Source of the DNA: Halorubrum xinjiangense
GTDB taxonomy: Archaea; Halobacteriota; Halobacteria; Halobacteriales; Haloferacaceae
Assembly: GCF_900102375.1 (NCBI RefSeq)
Contig: NZ_FNBO01000009.1
Location: 62,001-126,000, forward strand
DNA: 64,000 nt
Direction of reading: 5' to 3'
Shown: one piece after another, positions 16,599 to 25,985 of the stretch
Position numbering within the stretch: the first letter of the stretch is position 1
Layout of the letters: the number at the start of each line of letters is the position of its first letter
Notes under the pieces: generated by a model
What the model was told of the DNA's origin: nothing
Seen by the model: only the letters and a program-made list of their open reading frames with translations
Databases searched by the model: none
Program-made: the position numbers and the translations under genes

Positions 16599-18374
16599 AT
16601 GAACGCCGACGCGGTTCGCGAGCGGGCCCGAGACCTCCCGACCGAGCCGGGGGTCTACCAGTTCCGAGCCGGCGAGGCGACCCTGTACGTCGGGAAGGCG
16701 CTCGACCTCCGCGACCGGGTGCGGTCGTACGCGGACCCGCGCTCGGGCCGCATCCGCGGAATGGTCGAGCGCGCCGATCGGATCGAGTTCGCGGTCACCG
16801 ACACGGAGACGCAGGCGCTGCTCTTAGAGGCGAACCTCATCAAGCGGCTCCGCCCGCGGTACAACGTCCGGCTGAAAGACGACAAGTCGTACCCGCTCGT
16901 CGCCTTCTCCGACCACGAGGTGCCGCGGATCGAAGTGACCCGCGACCCGGAGGCGGGCGCGGTCGCGTACGGCCCGTTCACCGACGTGGGCCGCGTCGAG
17001 ACCGTGGTGAAGGCGATCCGCGACGAGTACCGGCTGCGTGGCTGCTCCGACCACAAGTACGAGGGGCGCGACCGGCCCTGCCTCGACTACGAGATGGGGA
17101 TCTGCTCGGCGCCGTGTACCGGCGAGATATCCCCGGAGCGCTACGCGGAGGACGTGGCCGCCGCGCGGCGCTTCTTCGAGGGCGAGACCGGCGTCCTCGC
17201 GGACCCCCTGCGGCGCCGGATGGAGGCCGCGGCCGAGGCGAACGAGTTCGAGCGCGCCGCGAACCTCCGCGACCGCCTCGAGGCCGTCGAGGCGTTCCAC
17301 GGTGAGGGCGGCGAGGCCGTCAGCGACCGGAGCGACGACCGCACCGTCGACGTGCTGGCGGCCGCCGTCGAGGGCGACACCGCCCGCGTGGCCCGGCTCC
17401 ACAGCGAGCGCGGCCAGCTGGTCGACCGGAGCCGACACCGACTCGACGCGGCGGCGGCGGAGGGGTCGACCGACGACGAGAGCCCCGGCGACGCCGCCGA
17501 CGCCAACACCCCCGCGGCCGTCCTCGCCGCGTTCCTCGCGCAGTACTACGCCGAGCGGGAGTTCCCGGACGCGGTCCTCCTGGCCGAGCGGCCCGCGGAC
17601 CCGGACGTGGTCGACTGGCTGGAGGGCGAGGGGGTGGCGGTCCGGGTTCCGGGCGCCGGTCGGGAGGCGAAGCTCGTCGAGCTTGCCCTCAAGAACGCCC
17701 GGAAGCGCGGCGGGCGCGACGACCCCGTGGGCGCGCTGGGCGACCGGCTCGGGATCTCCAGCCCGACCCGGATCGAGGGGTTCGACGTGAGCCACGCGCA
17801 GGGGACCGCCGTGGTCGGCTCCGACGTGTGCTTCGTCGACGGGAGCGCGGAGACGGCCGACTACCGGCGGAAGAAGCTCACCGACCGCAACGACGACTAC
17901 GCCAACATGCGCGAGCTGATCCGGTGGCGCGCCGAGCGCGCGGTCGAAGAGCGAGACGACCGTCCCGACCCCGACCTCCTCCTGATCGACGGCGGCGAGG
18001 GGCAGTTGGGCGCCGCCCGCGACGCGCTCGCGGAGACGGGGTGGGACGTCCCCGTCGTCGCGCTCGCGAAGGCCGAGGAACTGGTCGTCACCCCGACTGG
18101 CACCCGGAGATGGCCCGACGACGCGCCTGAACTCCACCTGCTCCAGCGCGTTCGCGACGAGGCGCACCGCTTCGCCGTCTCCTACCACCAGACCGTCCGC
18201 GACGAGGTCAGGACGGTCCTCGACGACGTGCCCGGCGTCGGCCCCCAGACCCGCCGCCGCCTCCTCCGGCGGTTCGGCTCGGTGGAGAACGTCCGCGGCG
18301 CCTCTCGCGAGGACCTCACCGACGTCGACGGCGTCGGCGACGCGACCGCCGACACGCTCCGCGAACGCTTATAA
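16599..18374 (+). CDS. uvrC: Excinuclease ABC subunit C
   Basis: A 591-residue UvrC, which makes both incisions in nucleotide excision repair with UvrA and UvrB. Domains in order: GIY-YIG nuclease ([18 protein letters not shown], about 18-35, and downstream [12 protein letters not shown]), a four-Cys cluster ([20 protein letters not shown] then ICSAPC), a UVR motif ([20 protein letters not shown]), an RNase-H-like endonuclease domain ([15 protein letters not shown] ... [13 protein letters not shown]) and a C-terminal helix-hairpin-helix pair ([28 protein letters not shown]). The last codon and stop are TTA-TAA and coincide with the first TTATAA of structured repeat C. Confidence 0.95.
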   Translation: MNADAVRERARDLPTEPGVYQFRAGEATLYVGKALDLRDRVRSYADPRSGRIRGMVERADRIEFAVTDTETQALLLEANLIKRLRPRYNVRLKDDKSYPLVAFSDHEVPRIEVTRDPEAGAVAYGPFTDVGRVETVVKAIRDEYRLRGCSDHKYEGRDRPCLDYEMGICSAPCTGEISPERYAEDVAAARRFFEGETGVLADPLRRRMEAAAEANEFERAANLRDRLEAVEAFHGEGGEAVSDRSDDRTVDVLAAAVEGDTARVARLHSERGQLVDRSRHRLDAAAAEGSTDDESPGDAADANTPAAVLAAFLAQYYAEREFPDAVLLAERPADPDVVDWLEGEGVAVRVPGAGREAKLVELALKNARKRGGRDDPVGALGDRLGISSPTRIEGFDVSHAQGTAVVGSDVCFVDGSAETADYRRKKLTDRNDDYANMRELIRWRAERAVEERDDRPDPDLLLIDGGEGQLGAARDALAETGWDVPVVALAKAEELVVTPTGTRRWPDDAPELHLLQRVRDEAHRFAVSYHQTVRDEVRTVLDDVPGVGPQTRRRLLRRFGSVENVRGASREDLTDVDGVGDATADTLRERL

Positions 18375-18728
18375 ACGAATCCGCGGTGGCGCGTGCCTCC
18401 GAGCGCCCGGCAGGGCGCGAGGAGCACGCGCGAGGGACGCGGCGACCGGAGCGAAGCGGAGGGAGCCGCGAGGCTGGGGAGGTGTGAGGTGTGGGGCGGT
18501 CGGGGTGGGACTCAAAGGGGCAGCCGGCGAGGCGGACGCAGGCGACGTAAGCACCACAACGAGGGAGCGAACGGAGTGAGCGACCGAGTGAGGAGCGCAG
18601 CGAGCGTGTGTCCGCCTCCCGGCTGGGGCTTTGGAGGAGTTCACGGTCGATCCGCAGTCAATCATTTATAAGCGATCGTCCGGGCGTTGGAAGTCGTCGC
18701 CGTCGATCCGCTATCAATTATTTATAAA
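18369..18728 (+). repeat. Structured dispersed repeat, copy C (360 bp)
   Basis: Plus-strand copy from the TTATAA that holds the uvrC stop (18369) to a TTTATAA at 18721-18727. Hairpin I: GCGCGTGC 18389-18396 with GCACGCGC 18424-18431, and an inner stem GCGCCC/GGGCGC. Hairpin II: GCGGC 18439-18443 with GCCGC 18465-18469 around GGAGCGAAGCGG. Box 1 GAGGCTGGGGAGGTGTGAGG at 18470, box 2 GTGGGACTCAAAGGGGCAGC at 18505. Hairpin III: 18522-18537 with 18610-18624. Box 3 GGCTGGGGCTTTGGAGG at 18621-18637, TTTATAA at 18665, then a second, diverged tail unit. The final TTTATAA is 28-34 nt before the thpR start codon. Confidence 0.87.
18721..18728 (+). promoter_or_regulatory. TATA box at the tail end of repeat C
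   Basis: TTTATAAA ending repeat C lies 27-34 nt upstream of the ATG at 18755. This matches a leaderless promoter for thpR. The first tail unit has another TTTATAA at 18665-18671 that is too far away for a leaderless start. Confidence 0.6.
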
Positions 18729-18754
18729 CCGTCATCCACAACGCCCCACTCGTA

Positions 18755-19339
18755 ATGCGCGCGTTCTTCGCCGTCGACCTTCCGGACTCCCTCGCGCCCG
18801 CCGTCGCGGACGCGCAGGCACCCTTCGCGGACGCGCCCGGTATCAACCCTGTCGACCCCGAGCAGGCGCACGTGACGCTGAAGTTCCTCGGCGAGGTCGC
18901 CGAGGGCGACGAAAACGACGCCCGAGACGCCCCCACGGTCGACGACGTGATCGCGGCCGGCGAGCGCGCGGTCGACCGCGAGGGCGTCGCTCCATTTAAT
19001 TGCGCAGTCGGCGGTCTCGGCGTCTTCCCGAACCGCGAGTACATCTCCGTCGTCTGGGCCGGGGTCAACCGCGGCGGCGACGAACTCACCGCGCTCCACG
19101 AGGCCTTCGAAGCCGAGACGACCGCGCTCGGCGTCGACCCGGCCGACCACGAGTTCGCGCCGCACGTCACGCTGGCGCGGGTCGAGAACGCGACCGGGGC
19201 CGACGCGGTTCGGGACGCGCTCGACGCCGAGGACCCGGAAGTCGGGACGTTCTCGGTCGACGAGGTTCGACTGATACAATCGACGCTGACCGCGTCCGGG
19301 CCGGAGTACCGCGTCGTCCGGGAGTTCGGGCCCGGCTGA
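18755..19339 (+). CDS. thpR: RNA 2',3'-cyclic phosphodiesterase / 2'-5' RNA ligase
   Basis: A 194-residue 2H phosphoesterase with both catalytic motifs: HVTLKFLGEV (about residues 39-48) and HVTLARVEN (about 138-146). Such enzymes open 2',3'-cyclic phosphates to 2'-phosphates, or join tRNA halves 2'-5' in vitro. It starts MRAFFAVDLP as in relatives. Compared with the usual length it has an acidic insertion (EGDENDARDAP) near residue 50. It is monocistronic and its promoter seems to lie inside repeat C. The paralogue at 12111 has lost one catalytic His. Confidence 0.92.
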   Translation: MRAFFAVDLPDSLAPAVADAQAPFADAPGINPVDPEQAHVTLKFLGEVAEGDENDARDAPTVDDVIAAGERAVDREGVAPFNCAVGGLGVFPNREYISVVWAGVNRGGDELTALHEAFEAETTALGVDPADHEFAPHVTLARVENATGADAVRDALDAEDPEVGTFSVDEVRLIQSTLTASGPEYRVVREFGPG

Positions 19340-19429
19340 CGCGGGCTCGTCCGCGGGCCGGAAGGTAATTCTCACCGGTGATAGCCACGGGCGTACGTTT
19401 AACGTGCCGGACCAGTGACGGTTTTACAG

Positions 19430-20956
19430 ATGGACGACAGGCCGCGACCGGAGGGCGCCACGGGATCGGCTGAGAGCGGCGCGGCCGGGCGCGACGGGCG
19501 CCCGGCTGACGGTGGCCCCCCGGCGTTGGCGCGGCTCGACCGGCGGTTCGACGCGTCGACGCGACGCGAGGCGGCCGAGGCGCTCGGTAACCCCTCCAGT
19601 TCGATGAGCGCCGACGCGGGGCGCATCGTCGAGGGGCTCTTCGAGACCGCGCTGGGCGACCCCGACGAGGTCGTCCGCGCGGCGGCGATCGAATCGCTGT
19701 ACTTCCACGGCGACGAGCACGTCGACCGGCTGGCCCGGCGGATCGCACAGCGGCGGCGAAGCGGCGACGGCGACAACGACGGCGACGACGGCCACGGCGG
19801 CGACGGTGCCCACGACGCCGACGACGGCAACGGCGGCCACAGCGGCCACGGCGGCGACGGGGACCGGGAAGCGAGACGCGGCGTCGCCGAGACGTTCTCG
19901 CGATGGCTGGAGCACGACCGGGCGGCGTATCGGATGCTCGGCGCAACGGGGCTGTCGGCCGTCGGTCAGGGGGACGCCGCGCCCCGCCTCCGCGAGGCGT
20001 TCGACGACGACGACGCGCGGGTCCGCGCTCGGGCCGTAACGGGGTACGCGCGGGTCGGCGGCGAGGCGGTCGCGGCGGTTCGGCCGCTGGTGAACGCGCC
20101 GAACGACCTCGTGCGCGGCGCCGCGGTCGACGCGCTCGTTGCGATGGACAGCGACGACGCGGTCGAACTGCTCGCGCTCGCAGCGCGGCGCGGCAACGAG
20201 CGGCTCCGGCTAGCCGTCGTGCGCCGGCTCGGAGCGCTCGGTCGGCGGGACGCGACCGGAGTGTTGATCGGGTCGCTTCGGGACCCCTCGGCGGCGGTGC
20301 GCCGAGCGGCGGCGAAATCGACCGCCGCGGTGATCGCCGAGGCGGACGCGGTCCCCGCGGGCGACGTTCGCGACCGACTCCTCGACGAGCGCCCCTTCGA
20401 GACCGACGGCCTGCTCGCGGTGTTTCGGAGGGTGGCCGCGGAACGAACCGCGGCCGACGGGACGGGCGAGAGCGGGGACGGGGTCGATGGAAGCGGGGCC
20501 GGCACCGACGAGAGCGGGGACGGGGCCGTCCGGTCGCGGGGACGCGTCGACCCCGGGACCAAGCGGTACGCGGCGTGGCTGTACTGCGAGCTCCTCGAGG
20601 CAGCGGACCCAACCGTGGCAGACCGGTCGGCCGCCGTCGAGTGGCTGATCGACGCGCTCGGTCACCGCGACCGGCTGGTGGCGGACCTCGCGGCCGCGTA
20701 CCTACCGCGGATCGCCTCGTCGGACGCGGCGGGGGAGGACCCGGACCGCGGGAGCGAGCCGTCGCTCGGCGTCGACGTCGAGCGGAACCTACGGTCACTC
20801 GCGAGCGACGAGACCGCTCCCGAGGCCGCGCGAGAGCGCGCCAGGGCGGTGCTACGGCGATTCAAGCGAGCGGTCGTCGAGGCGGCCGCGAACCGCGACG
20901 TGGAGTACGTCTACGTCCGCTGGCCGGCAGACTACACGGAGAGCTACAACGAGTGA
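19430..20956 (+). CDS. HEAT-repeat protein
   Basis: About 508 residues (from ATG 19430; a GTG at 19415 adds five). Repeated helical pairs of HEAT/PBS-lyase type run through the protein, for example VVRAAAIESLYFHGDE, AYRMLGATGLSAVGQ, DARVRARAVTGYARVG, DLVRGAAVDALVAMDS, RLRLAVVRRLGALGRRD and AAVRRAAAKSTAAVI. Around residues 108-143 a low-complexity Gly/Asp/His linker splits the array, and a second Gly/Asp-rich linker lies near 340-375. HEAT arrays are protein-binding scaffolds; no partner is shown. The gene ends 37 bp from the convergent 20994-21824 gene. Confidence 0.85.
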   Translation: MDDRPRPEGATGSAESGAAGRDGRPADGGPPALARLDRRFDASTRREAAEALGNPSSSMSADAGRIVEGLFETALGDPDEVVRAAAIESLYFHGDEHVDRLARRIAQRRRSGDGDNDGDDGHGGDGAHDADDGNGGHSGHGGDGDREARRGVAETFSRWLEHDRAAYRMLGATGLSAVGQGDAAPRLREAFDDDDARVRARAVTGYARVGGEAVAAVRPLVNAPNDLVRGAAVDALVAMDSDDAVELLALAARRGNERLRLAVVRRLGALGRRDATGVLIGSLRDPSAAVRRAAAKSTAAVIAEADAVPAGDVRDRLLDERPFETDGLLAVFRRVAAERTAADGTGESGDGVDGSGAGTDESGDGAVRSRGRVDPGTKRYAAWLYCELLEAADPTVADRSAAVEWLIDALGHRDRLVADLAAAYLPRIASSDAAGEDPDRGSEPSLGVDVERNLRSLASDETAPEAARERARAVLRRFKRAVVEAAANRDVEYVYVRWPADYTESYNE

Positions 20957-20993
20957 CCGGGCGCGACGGAACAGCGGCGTCGGCTGCTCGCGG

Positions 20994-21824
20994 TCACGGC
21001 CGACGAACGAACCGGCCGTCGTCGACCGCGACCCGCAGGTCGATCGTCTCGTCGAGGAAGTTCAAGACGGTGGCGACGTTGGGGTCCGCGTCGGCGTCGA
21101 CGTACAGCTGTAACACGCCGCCAGCGTCGGCGAGGCGCGCGGCGAGCATGCGGACGAACGCCACCGCCCGTTCGACGTCGAAGGAGGCGACGATCTGGTG
21201 GAAGACGCTCACCTCCAGCGAGACGCGCTCGCCGGGCTCGTGGTTGTCGTCGAGGATTCGCGAGACGGTCTCGCCGACCTCGGCCGGGGAGAGCCGCGGG
21301 TCGAGCTCGACGATTTCGACGTTGCGGCCCTCGAAGTCCACGTCGGGCGTCGCCTCGAAGTCGTACTCCCCGGTGCTAACGATCACCGCCCGCCGAGGCC
21401 ACGCGCCGAGGGCTTCGTCGAGCGCGCGTACCAGCCGCTCCGGGGTGGGAGTCACGGCCACCACGAGCCCTGCGGCGTCGTGGAAGTGCGTCCGGAGCGC
21501 GTCGGCCTCGTCGCCGGCCGCCGCCGCGTCGACGCGGACGACCCCGTCCCACCCCACGCGGTCGGCCACGTGAGCGCCGCCGGCGATCCGGTCGGCCACG
21601 TGCTCGTGGAGGTGCGTCTTGAACTCGGCGACGGCGCCGTCGGTGTCGTAGGCCGTCTTGGCCGTGGCGCAGTACGGGCAGTCCCAGCTGACGCGGAAGT
21701 CGGACTGAGAGAGCGCGTCGGAGTGGTGCGCGAGCAGGTGCGAGCCCGTCACCTCGGCCATCTCCGACGGGTCCCGCGTCCACGCGACGAACCCGCACCG
21801 GTCACACGCCCAGCGGCTCACCAT
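20994..21824 (-). CDS. Two-zinc-finger protein with RecA/KaiC-like C-terminal domain
   Basis: A 276-residue protein. Two Cys/His fingers are at the N-terminus: CDRCGFVAWTRDPSE with HLLAHH downstream (residues about 7-35) and CPYCATAKTAYDTDG with HLHEH (about 49-75). The remainder looks like a RecA/KaiC-fold domain without a visible Walker A: AGLVVAVTPTPERLVRALDEAL, RRAVIVSTGEY, NVEIVELDPRLSPAEVGETVS, a domain I know from haloarchaeal Htr-like or signal-transduction proteins. Possibly a regulatory protein acting with a kinase; function not established. A short palindrome ATCTCacGAGAC lies upstream at about 21837. Confidence 0.65.
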   Translation of the reverse strand: MVSRWACDRCGFVAWTRDPSEMAEVTGSHLLAHHSDALSQSDFRVSWDCPYCATAKTAYDTDGAVAEFKTHLHEHVADRIAGGAHVADRVGWDGVVRVDAAAAGDEADALRTHFHDAAGLVVAVTPTPERLVRALDEALGAWPRRAVIVSTGEYDFEATPDVDFEGRNVEIVELDPRLSPAEVGETVSRILDDNHEPGERVSLEVSVFHQIVASFDVERAVAFVRMLAARLADAGGVLQLYVDADADPNVATVLNFLDETIDLRVAVDDGRFVRRP

Positions 21825-21918
21825 GATCGAGAACGTATCTCACGAGACCCGTCGGACGTACATGTATGTTGTGTCACGTGTAGGCGGCCACCGCGTGCGG
21901 CGAGCCCGACGGCAGGAC

Positions 21919-23217
21919 TCACGCGGGGTCGGCCGTCGCGTCGCCATCGACCCCGGCCGCGAACCCGTCCTCGTCGGCGTGCTCTACCCGAATCCGAGTC
22001 ACGCGCGTCGCGGTCGCCCCGGTGACGGCGAACGTGACGTCGCCGACCGCGACGCGGTCGCCCTCGGCGGGAAGCCGGCCGAGCTGGCGGCTGACGAGCC
22101 CCGCGACGGTCTCGGCGCCCGCGTCCGCGGGCAGCGAGAGCCCGAGCGTCTCGTTGAGGTGCGACACCGTCGTCCAGCCGCAGACGATCGCCGCATCGGG
22201 GGCAACCACGTCGACGGCGTCAGTCTCCCACCGCCCGACCAGCTCGCCGACCACCTCCTCGAAGAGGTCCTCCAGCGTCGCGATCCCGACGACCGCGCCG
22301 TGCTCGTCGACGACGACCACCATCCGCGCCTCGCTCGCGCGCATCTCCGCGAACAGCTCGTCCAGCGGCTTCGTCTCGGGGACGAACGCCGGCTCGCTGA
22401 GCGCGCTCGCGAGGTCGGCGCCCGTCTCGTCGGCGCGGATCGCGTCGCGCACGTCGACGATCCCAACCACGTCGTCGCGGTTCTCGCCGTAGACGGGCAT
22501 CCGGGTGACCCCCTCGCTCGCGGCCCGCGAGAGCGCGTCCGCCGGCGTCGCCGTCGCCGGGAGCGCGACCACGTCGGTCCGGGGGACCATCACCGCGGCG
22601 ACGGTCGTGGTCTCTAAATCGAGGACGCCGCGGATCATCGCGCCCTCGTCGGGGTCGAGCGCGCCCGCGGCCTCGCCGGAGCGAACGAGCGTCACGATCT
22701 CCTCGCGGGTGAGGTACGACTCGATGGCGGCCTCGCCGCCGGTGAAGCGGTTGACGACGCCGGAGAGCGCCTCGAACACGAACAGGACCGGGCGAAGGAC
22801 GCGCTGGACCGCGACGACGATCCGGGAGACGCGCAGGGCGTGTTGCTCCGCGTTGGCGACCGCGTACGACTTCGGCGCGATCTCGCCGAACACGATGACG
22901 AACACCGAGGTGACGAGCGTCGAGCCCGTGGCCGCCTCGCCGCCGGAGAAGCCGAACCGGACGAACACCGCGGTCGCGACCGACGCCGCGGCGATGTTGG
23001 CGACGTTGTTGCTCACAAGCGCCGTCACGAGGAAGCGGTGCGAGTCGTCGCGCAGCGCCGACAGCGCCCGGGCGCCCGGGACATCGGTCGCGACGAGCGA
23101 GTCGATCCGGTGGGTCGGCACCGAGAACACCGCCAGCTCCGAACTGGAAAAGAAGGCGCTCACGGCGGTGAGGGCGAGGATGGCGCCGACGCCGACGAAC
23201 GCGATCGTGAGGCTCAT
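21919..23217 (-). CDS. CNNM/CorC-HlyC-type transporter-associated membrane protein
   Basis: About 432 residues from the ATG at 23217. The N-terminal DUF21 domain has four hydrophobic helices, the first after MSLTIAFVGVGAILAL, with the conserved FFSSSELAVFSVP. Two CBS domains follow (VMVPRTDVVALPATATPADAL; PLDELFAEMRASEARMVVVVDEHGAVVGIATLEDL), and a CorC_HlyC domain closes the protein. Family members are linked to Mg or Co efflux or sodium-driven Mg extrusion. A TATAAAA 20-26 nt before the ATG supports this start over the upstream ATG at 23337. Divergent from serA. Confidence 0.88.
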   Translation of the reverse strand: MSLTIAFVGVGAILALTAVSAFFSSSELAVFSVPTHRIDSLVATDVPGARALSALRDDSHRFLVTALVSNNVANIAAASVATAVFVRFGFSGGEAATGSTLVTSVFVIVFGEIAPKSYAVANAEQHALRVSRIVVAVQRVLRPVLFVFEALSGVVNRFTGGEAAIESYLTREEIVTLVRSGEAAGALDPDEGAMIRGVLDLETTTVAAVMVPRTDVVALPATATPADALSRAASEGVTRMPVYGENRDDVVGIVDVRDAIRADETGADLASALSEPAFVPETKPLDELFAEMRASEARMVVVVDEHGAVVGIATLEDLFEEVVGELVGRWETDAVDVVAPDAAIVCGWTTVSHLNETLGLSLPADAGAETVAGLVSRQLGRLPAEGDRVAVGDVTFAVTGATATRVTRIRVEHADEDGFAAGVDGDATADPA

Positions 23218-23236
23218 ACCGTCACATGCGGCCGGG

Positions 23237-23243
23237 TATAAAA
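23237..23243 (-). promoter_or_regulatory. TATA box of the CNNM/CorC-type gene
   Basis: TTTTATA read on the minus strand, 20-26 nt before the ATG at 23217. It fits a leaderless or nearly leaderless start and lies in the divergent spacer with serA (23218-23387). Confidence 0.55.
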
Positions 23244-23387
23244 GGGAGTACCGCCGGCAGGGGTACCCACGAACGCGCATTCTCCACCGGAAACGGAGGG
23301 GTCGATACGCACGAGCGCGGATCCGATCGGGCGGCAAAACGGCGCGATTCGGAAAGCGTTAACCCCGCGCCGCGGGTGCGTTTCGAC

Positions 23388-24992
23388 ATGAAGGTACTCG
23401 TGACCGACCCCATCGCAGACGCGGGGTTGGACCGACTCAGAGACGCCGGCCACGAGGTCGTCACCGACTACGAGAGCGAGGGGGAGGCGTTGCTCGACGC
23501 CGTCGCCGACGCCAACGCGCTGATCGTGCGCTCCGGGACCGACGTGAGCGAGGCCGTCTTCGAGGCCGCGAGCGACCTCGTCATCGTCGGCCGCGCGGGC
23601 ATCGGCGTCGACAACATCGACATCGAGGCCGCCACCGACCACGGCGTCATCGTCGCCAACGCGCCCGAGGGGAACGTCCGCGCCGCCGCCGAACACACCG
23701 TCGCGATGACGTTCGCCGTCGCGCGCTCGATCCCGCAGGCGCACGGCCGCCTCGTCGGCGGCGAGTGGGCGAAAGGCGAGTTCCTCGGCACCGAAGTGAA
23801 CAACAAGACGCTCACCATCGTCGGCCTCGGCCGCGTCGGCCAAGAGGTCGCGAAGCGCCTCGACTCGCTCGGGATGGACCTCGTCGTCTACGACCCGTAC
23901 ATCTCCGAGGAGCGCGCCGACCGGATGGGCGCCGAGCTGGTCGAGGACCTCCACGACGCGCTCGCCGCGGGCGACTTCGCGACGATCCACACGCCGCTCC
24001 TCCCAGAGACGGAGGGGATGATCGGCGAGGCCGAGCTGGCCCAGCTGGAGGGCGGCTACCTCATCAACTGCGCCCGCGGCGGCATCGTCGACGAGGACGC
24101 GCTCGCCGAGGCGGTCGACGACGGCGTCCTCGCGGGCGCCGCGCTCGACTCCTTCGCCGAGGAGCCGCTCCCCGACGACTCGCCGCTGCTCGACGTCGAG
24201 GAGATCGTCCTCACGCCGCACCTCGGCGCGTCGACGGAGGCGGCCCAGGAGAACGTCGCGGTCGACACCGCGGAGGCGGTGCTGGCCGCGTTCGACGACG
24301 AGCCGGTCCTGACCGCGCTCAACGCGCCCTCGGTCGACGAGAGCGCCTTCCCGCGGATCGAGCCGTACATCGACGTGGCCGAGACCGCCGGGAAGGTCGC
24401 CGCCCAGCTGCTCGACGGCCGGATCACCGAGGTGGAGGCGACCTACGAGGGCGACATCGCCGAGGAGGAGGTCGACCTCGTCACCGCGAGCGCGCTGAAG
24501 GGCGTCTTCGAGCCCTTGGAGTGGCAGGTGAACTCCGTCAACGCGCCCCGGCTCGCCGAGGAGCGCGGCATCGAGGTGACCGAGTCGAAGACCCGCCAGA
24601 CCGAGGACTTCCAGAGCCTCGTCCGCGTCACCGTCCGCAACGGCGACGACGAGATCGCGGTCGAGGGGACGCTGTTCGCGGGCGAGGACGCCCGCATCGT
24701 CCGGATCGACGGGTTCCGCGTCGACGCGGTCCCGTACGGCCACATGCTCGTCGCGCGCAACACCGACGAGCCGGGCGTCATCGGGCTCATTGGTACCGTC
24801 CTCGGCGACCACGACGTCAACATCGCCGGAATGTTCAATGGCCGCGAGACGCAGGGCGGGGAGGCGCTCACCGTCTACAACCTCGACTCGGTCGTCCCCG
24901 ACGCCGCGATCGATGAGCTGCTCGCGGACGACCGCGTCGTCGAGATCACCGAGATCACGCTGGACGGCGCCGACGGACGCGCGGACGAGTAG
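23388..24992 (+). CDS. serA: D-3-phosphoglycerate dehydrogenase
   Basis: A 534-residue long-form SerA, first enzyme of serine synthesis. The start MKVLVTDPIADAGLDRLRDAG at 23388 matches relatives. NAD is bound by GLGRVGQEVAKRLDSLGMD; the catalytic triad is in RGGIVDEDAL (Arg), the Glu of EEPLPDDSPL and HLGAST (His). After the catalytic domain comes the allosteric substrate-binding domain and a C-terminal ACT domain (MLVARNTDEPGVIGLIGTVL), the likely serine-feedback site. Single gene; divergent from the CorC-type gene. Confidence 0.95.
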   Translation: MKVLVTDPIADAGLDRLRDAGHEVVTDYESEGEALLDAVADANALIVRSGTDVSEAVFEAASDLVIVGRAGIGVDNIDIEAATDHGVIVANAPEGNVRAAAEHTVAMTFAVARSIPQAHGRLVGGEWAKGEFLGTEVNNKTLTIVGLGRVGQEVAKRLDSLGMDLVVYDPYISEERADRMGAELVEDLHDALAAGDFATIHTPLLPETEGMIGEAELAQLEGGYLINCARGGIVDEDALAEAVDDGVLAGAALDSFAEEPLPDDSPLLDVEEIVLTPHLGASTEAAQENVAVDTAEAVLAAFDDEPVLTALNAPSVDESAFPRIEPYIDVAETAGKVAAQLLDGRITEVEATYEGDIAEEEVDLVTASALKGVFEPLEWQVNSVNAPRLAEERGIEVTESKTRQTEDFQSLVRVTVRNGDDEIAVEGTLFAGEDARIVRIDGFRVDAVPYGHMLVARNTDEPGVIGLIGTVLGDHDVNIAGMFNGRETQGGEALTVYNLDSVVPDAAIDELLADDRVVEITEITLDGADGRADE

Positions 24993-25072
24993 GGCGACCC
25001 CGCGCGAGCGGGCCGGCTATTTTTCCGCCGCGAGCGGTCCCGATGGCGCGACGAACGCGTCCGGGTCGGCGA

Positions 25073-25126
25073 CCGGGCCGGCGTCGACGACCGCGCCGGC
25101 GTCGACGACCGCGCCGGCGTCGACGA
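25073..25126. repeat. 18-bp tandem repeat, three units
   Basis: Three units of CCGSGCCGGCGTCGACGA start at 25073, 25091 and 25109, the last two identical. They sit in the 174-bp spacer between serA and the lactonase gene and precede the AT-rich promoter region (TTTATGAACTATCATGATAA, 25146-25165). Confidence 0.85.
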
Positions 25127-25166
25127 CCCTCGGCCCGAGAGGCATGTTTATGAACTATCATGATAA

Positions 25167-25985
25167 ATGACGACCGGTATGGTGGAAGCTGAGGTCCACG
25201 TCATCGACCGCGGCGGGCTGTACTGCGATATGAACTACATGATGGAGGCGAACACCATCGGAAGCCACGACGAGCCGAACCCCGACACCGAGTACGGGGA
25301 GATCCCGGTGTGGAACCTCGTCATCGACCACCCCGAGGGGACGATCCTCTGGGACACCGGGTCGCACCACGACGCCGCCGACGGCCACTGGCCGGAGGGG
25401 CTCGTCCAGGCGTTCTACCCCCACGACGCGAGCGAGCACCGCCTCGACGACGACCTGGAGGCGGCGGGCTACTCGCTCGACGACATCGATGCGGTGTTCC
25501 AGAGCCACCTCCACCTCGACCACGCCGGCGGCCTGGAGTTCTTCGCGGGCACCGACACGCCCGTCTACGTCCACGAGGAGGAGCTGAAGTTCGCCTACTA
25601 TAGCGCGAAGACCGACGAGGGGAGCGCCGCGTACGTCCTCGACGACTTCGACCACGACCTGAACTGGCGGGTCCTCCACCGCGACCGCGAGGAGCACTTC
25701 ACCGACCTCGAGTTCGTCCGCTTCCCCGGCCACACGCCCGGGCTCACCGGCTCCGTGATCCACCTCGACGCCGAGGGCACCGTCGTGTTCACCGGCGACC
25801 AGGTGTACATGGACGAGAACTACGAGGCGGGGACGCCGCTCGGCGGGCCCCTCGTGTGGGGGAAGACGGAGTGGGCCGACAGCATGAACCGGATCCGCGA
25901 GCTGGAGCGGCGCCACGACGCCGAGGTCGTGTTCGGGCACGACCCCGAGCAGTTCGAGGCGATCCAACCGGGGTGGGGGGTGTGA
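25167..25985 (+). CDS. Metallo-beta-lactamase-fold lactonase (AHL/gamma-lactonase family)
   Basis: A 272-residue member of the N-acyl-homoserine-lactonase branch of the MBL fold. The dinuclear metal site is shown by HLHLDH (114-119), FPGHTPG and the Asp in TGDQ, with a C-terminal GHD. It should hydrolyse the ester of a lactone ring. An internal ATG at 25179 is an alternative start that puts the TTTATGAA box at better leaderless spacing. The stop overlaps the next gene's GTG by 4 nt, so the lactonase and the alcohol dehydrogenase are coupled. This pair recalls the Agrobacterium blcC/blcB genes for gamma-butyrolactone use. Confidence 0.85.
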   Translation: MTTGMVEAEVHVIDRGGLYCDMNYMMEANTIGSHDEPNPDTEYGEIPVWNLVIDHPEGTILWDTGSHHDAADGHWPEGLVQAFYPHDASEHRLDDDLEAAGYSLDDIDAVFQSHLHLDHAGGLEFFAGTDTPVYVHEEELKFAYYSAKTDEGSAAYVLDDFDHDLNWRVLHRDREEHFTDLEFVRFPGHTPGLTGSVIHLDAEGTVVFTGDQVYMDENYEAGTPLGGPLVWGKTEWADSMNRIRELERRHDAEVVFGHDPEQFEAIQPGWGV

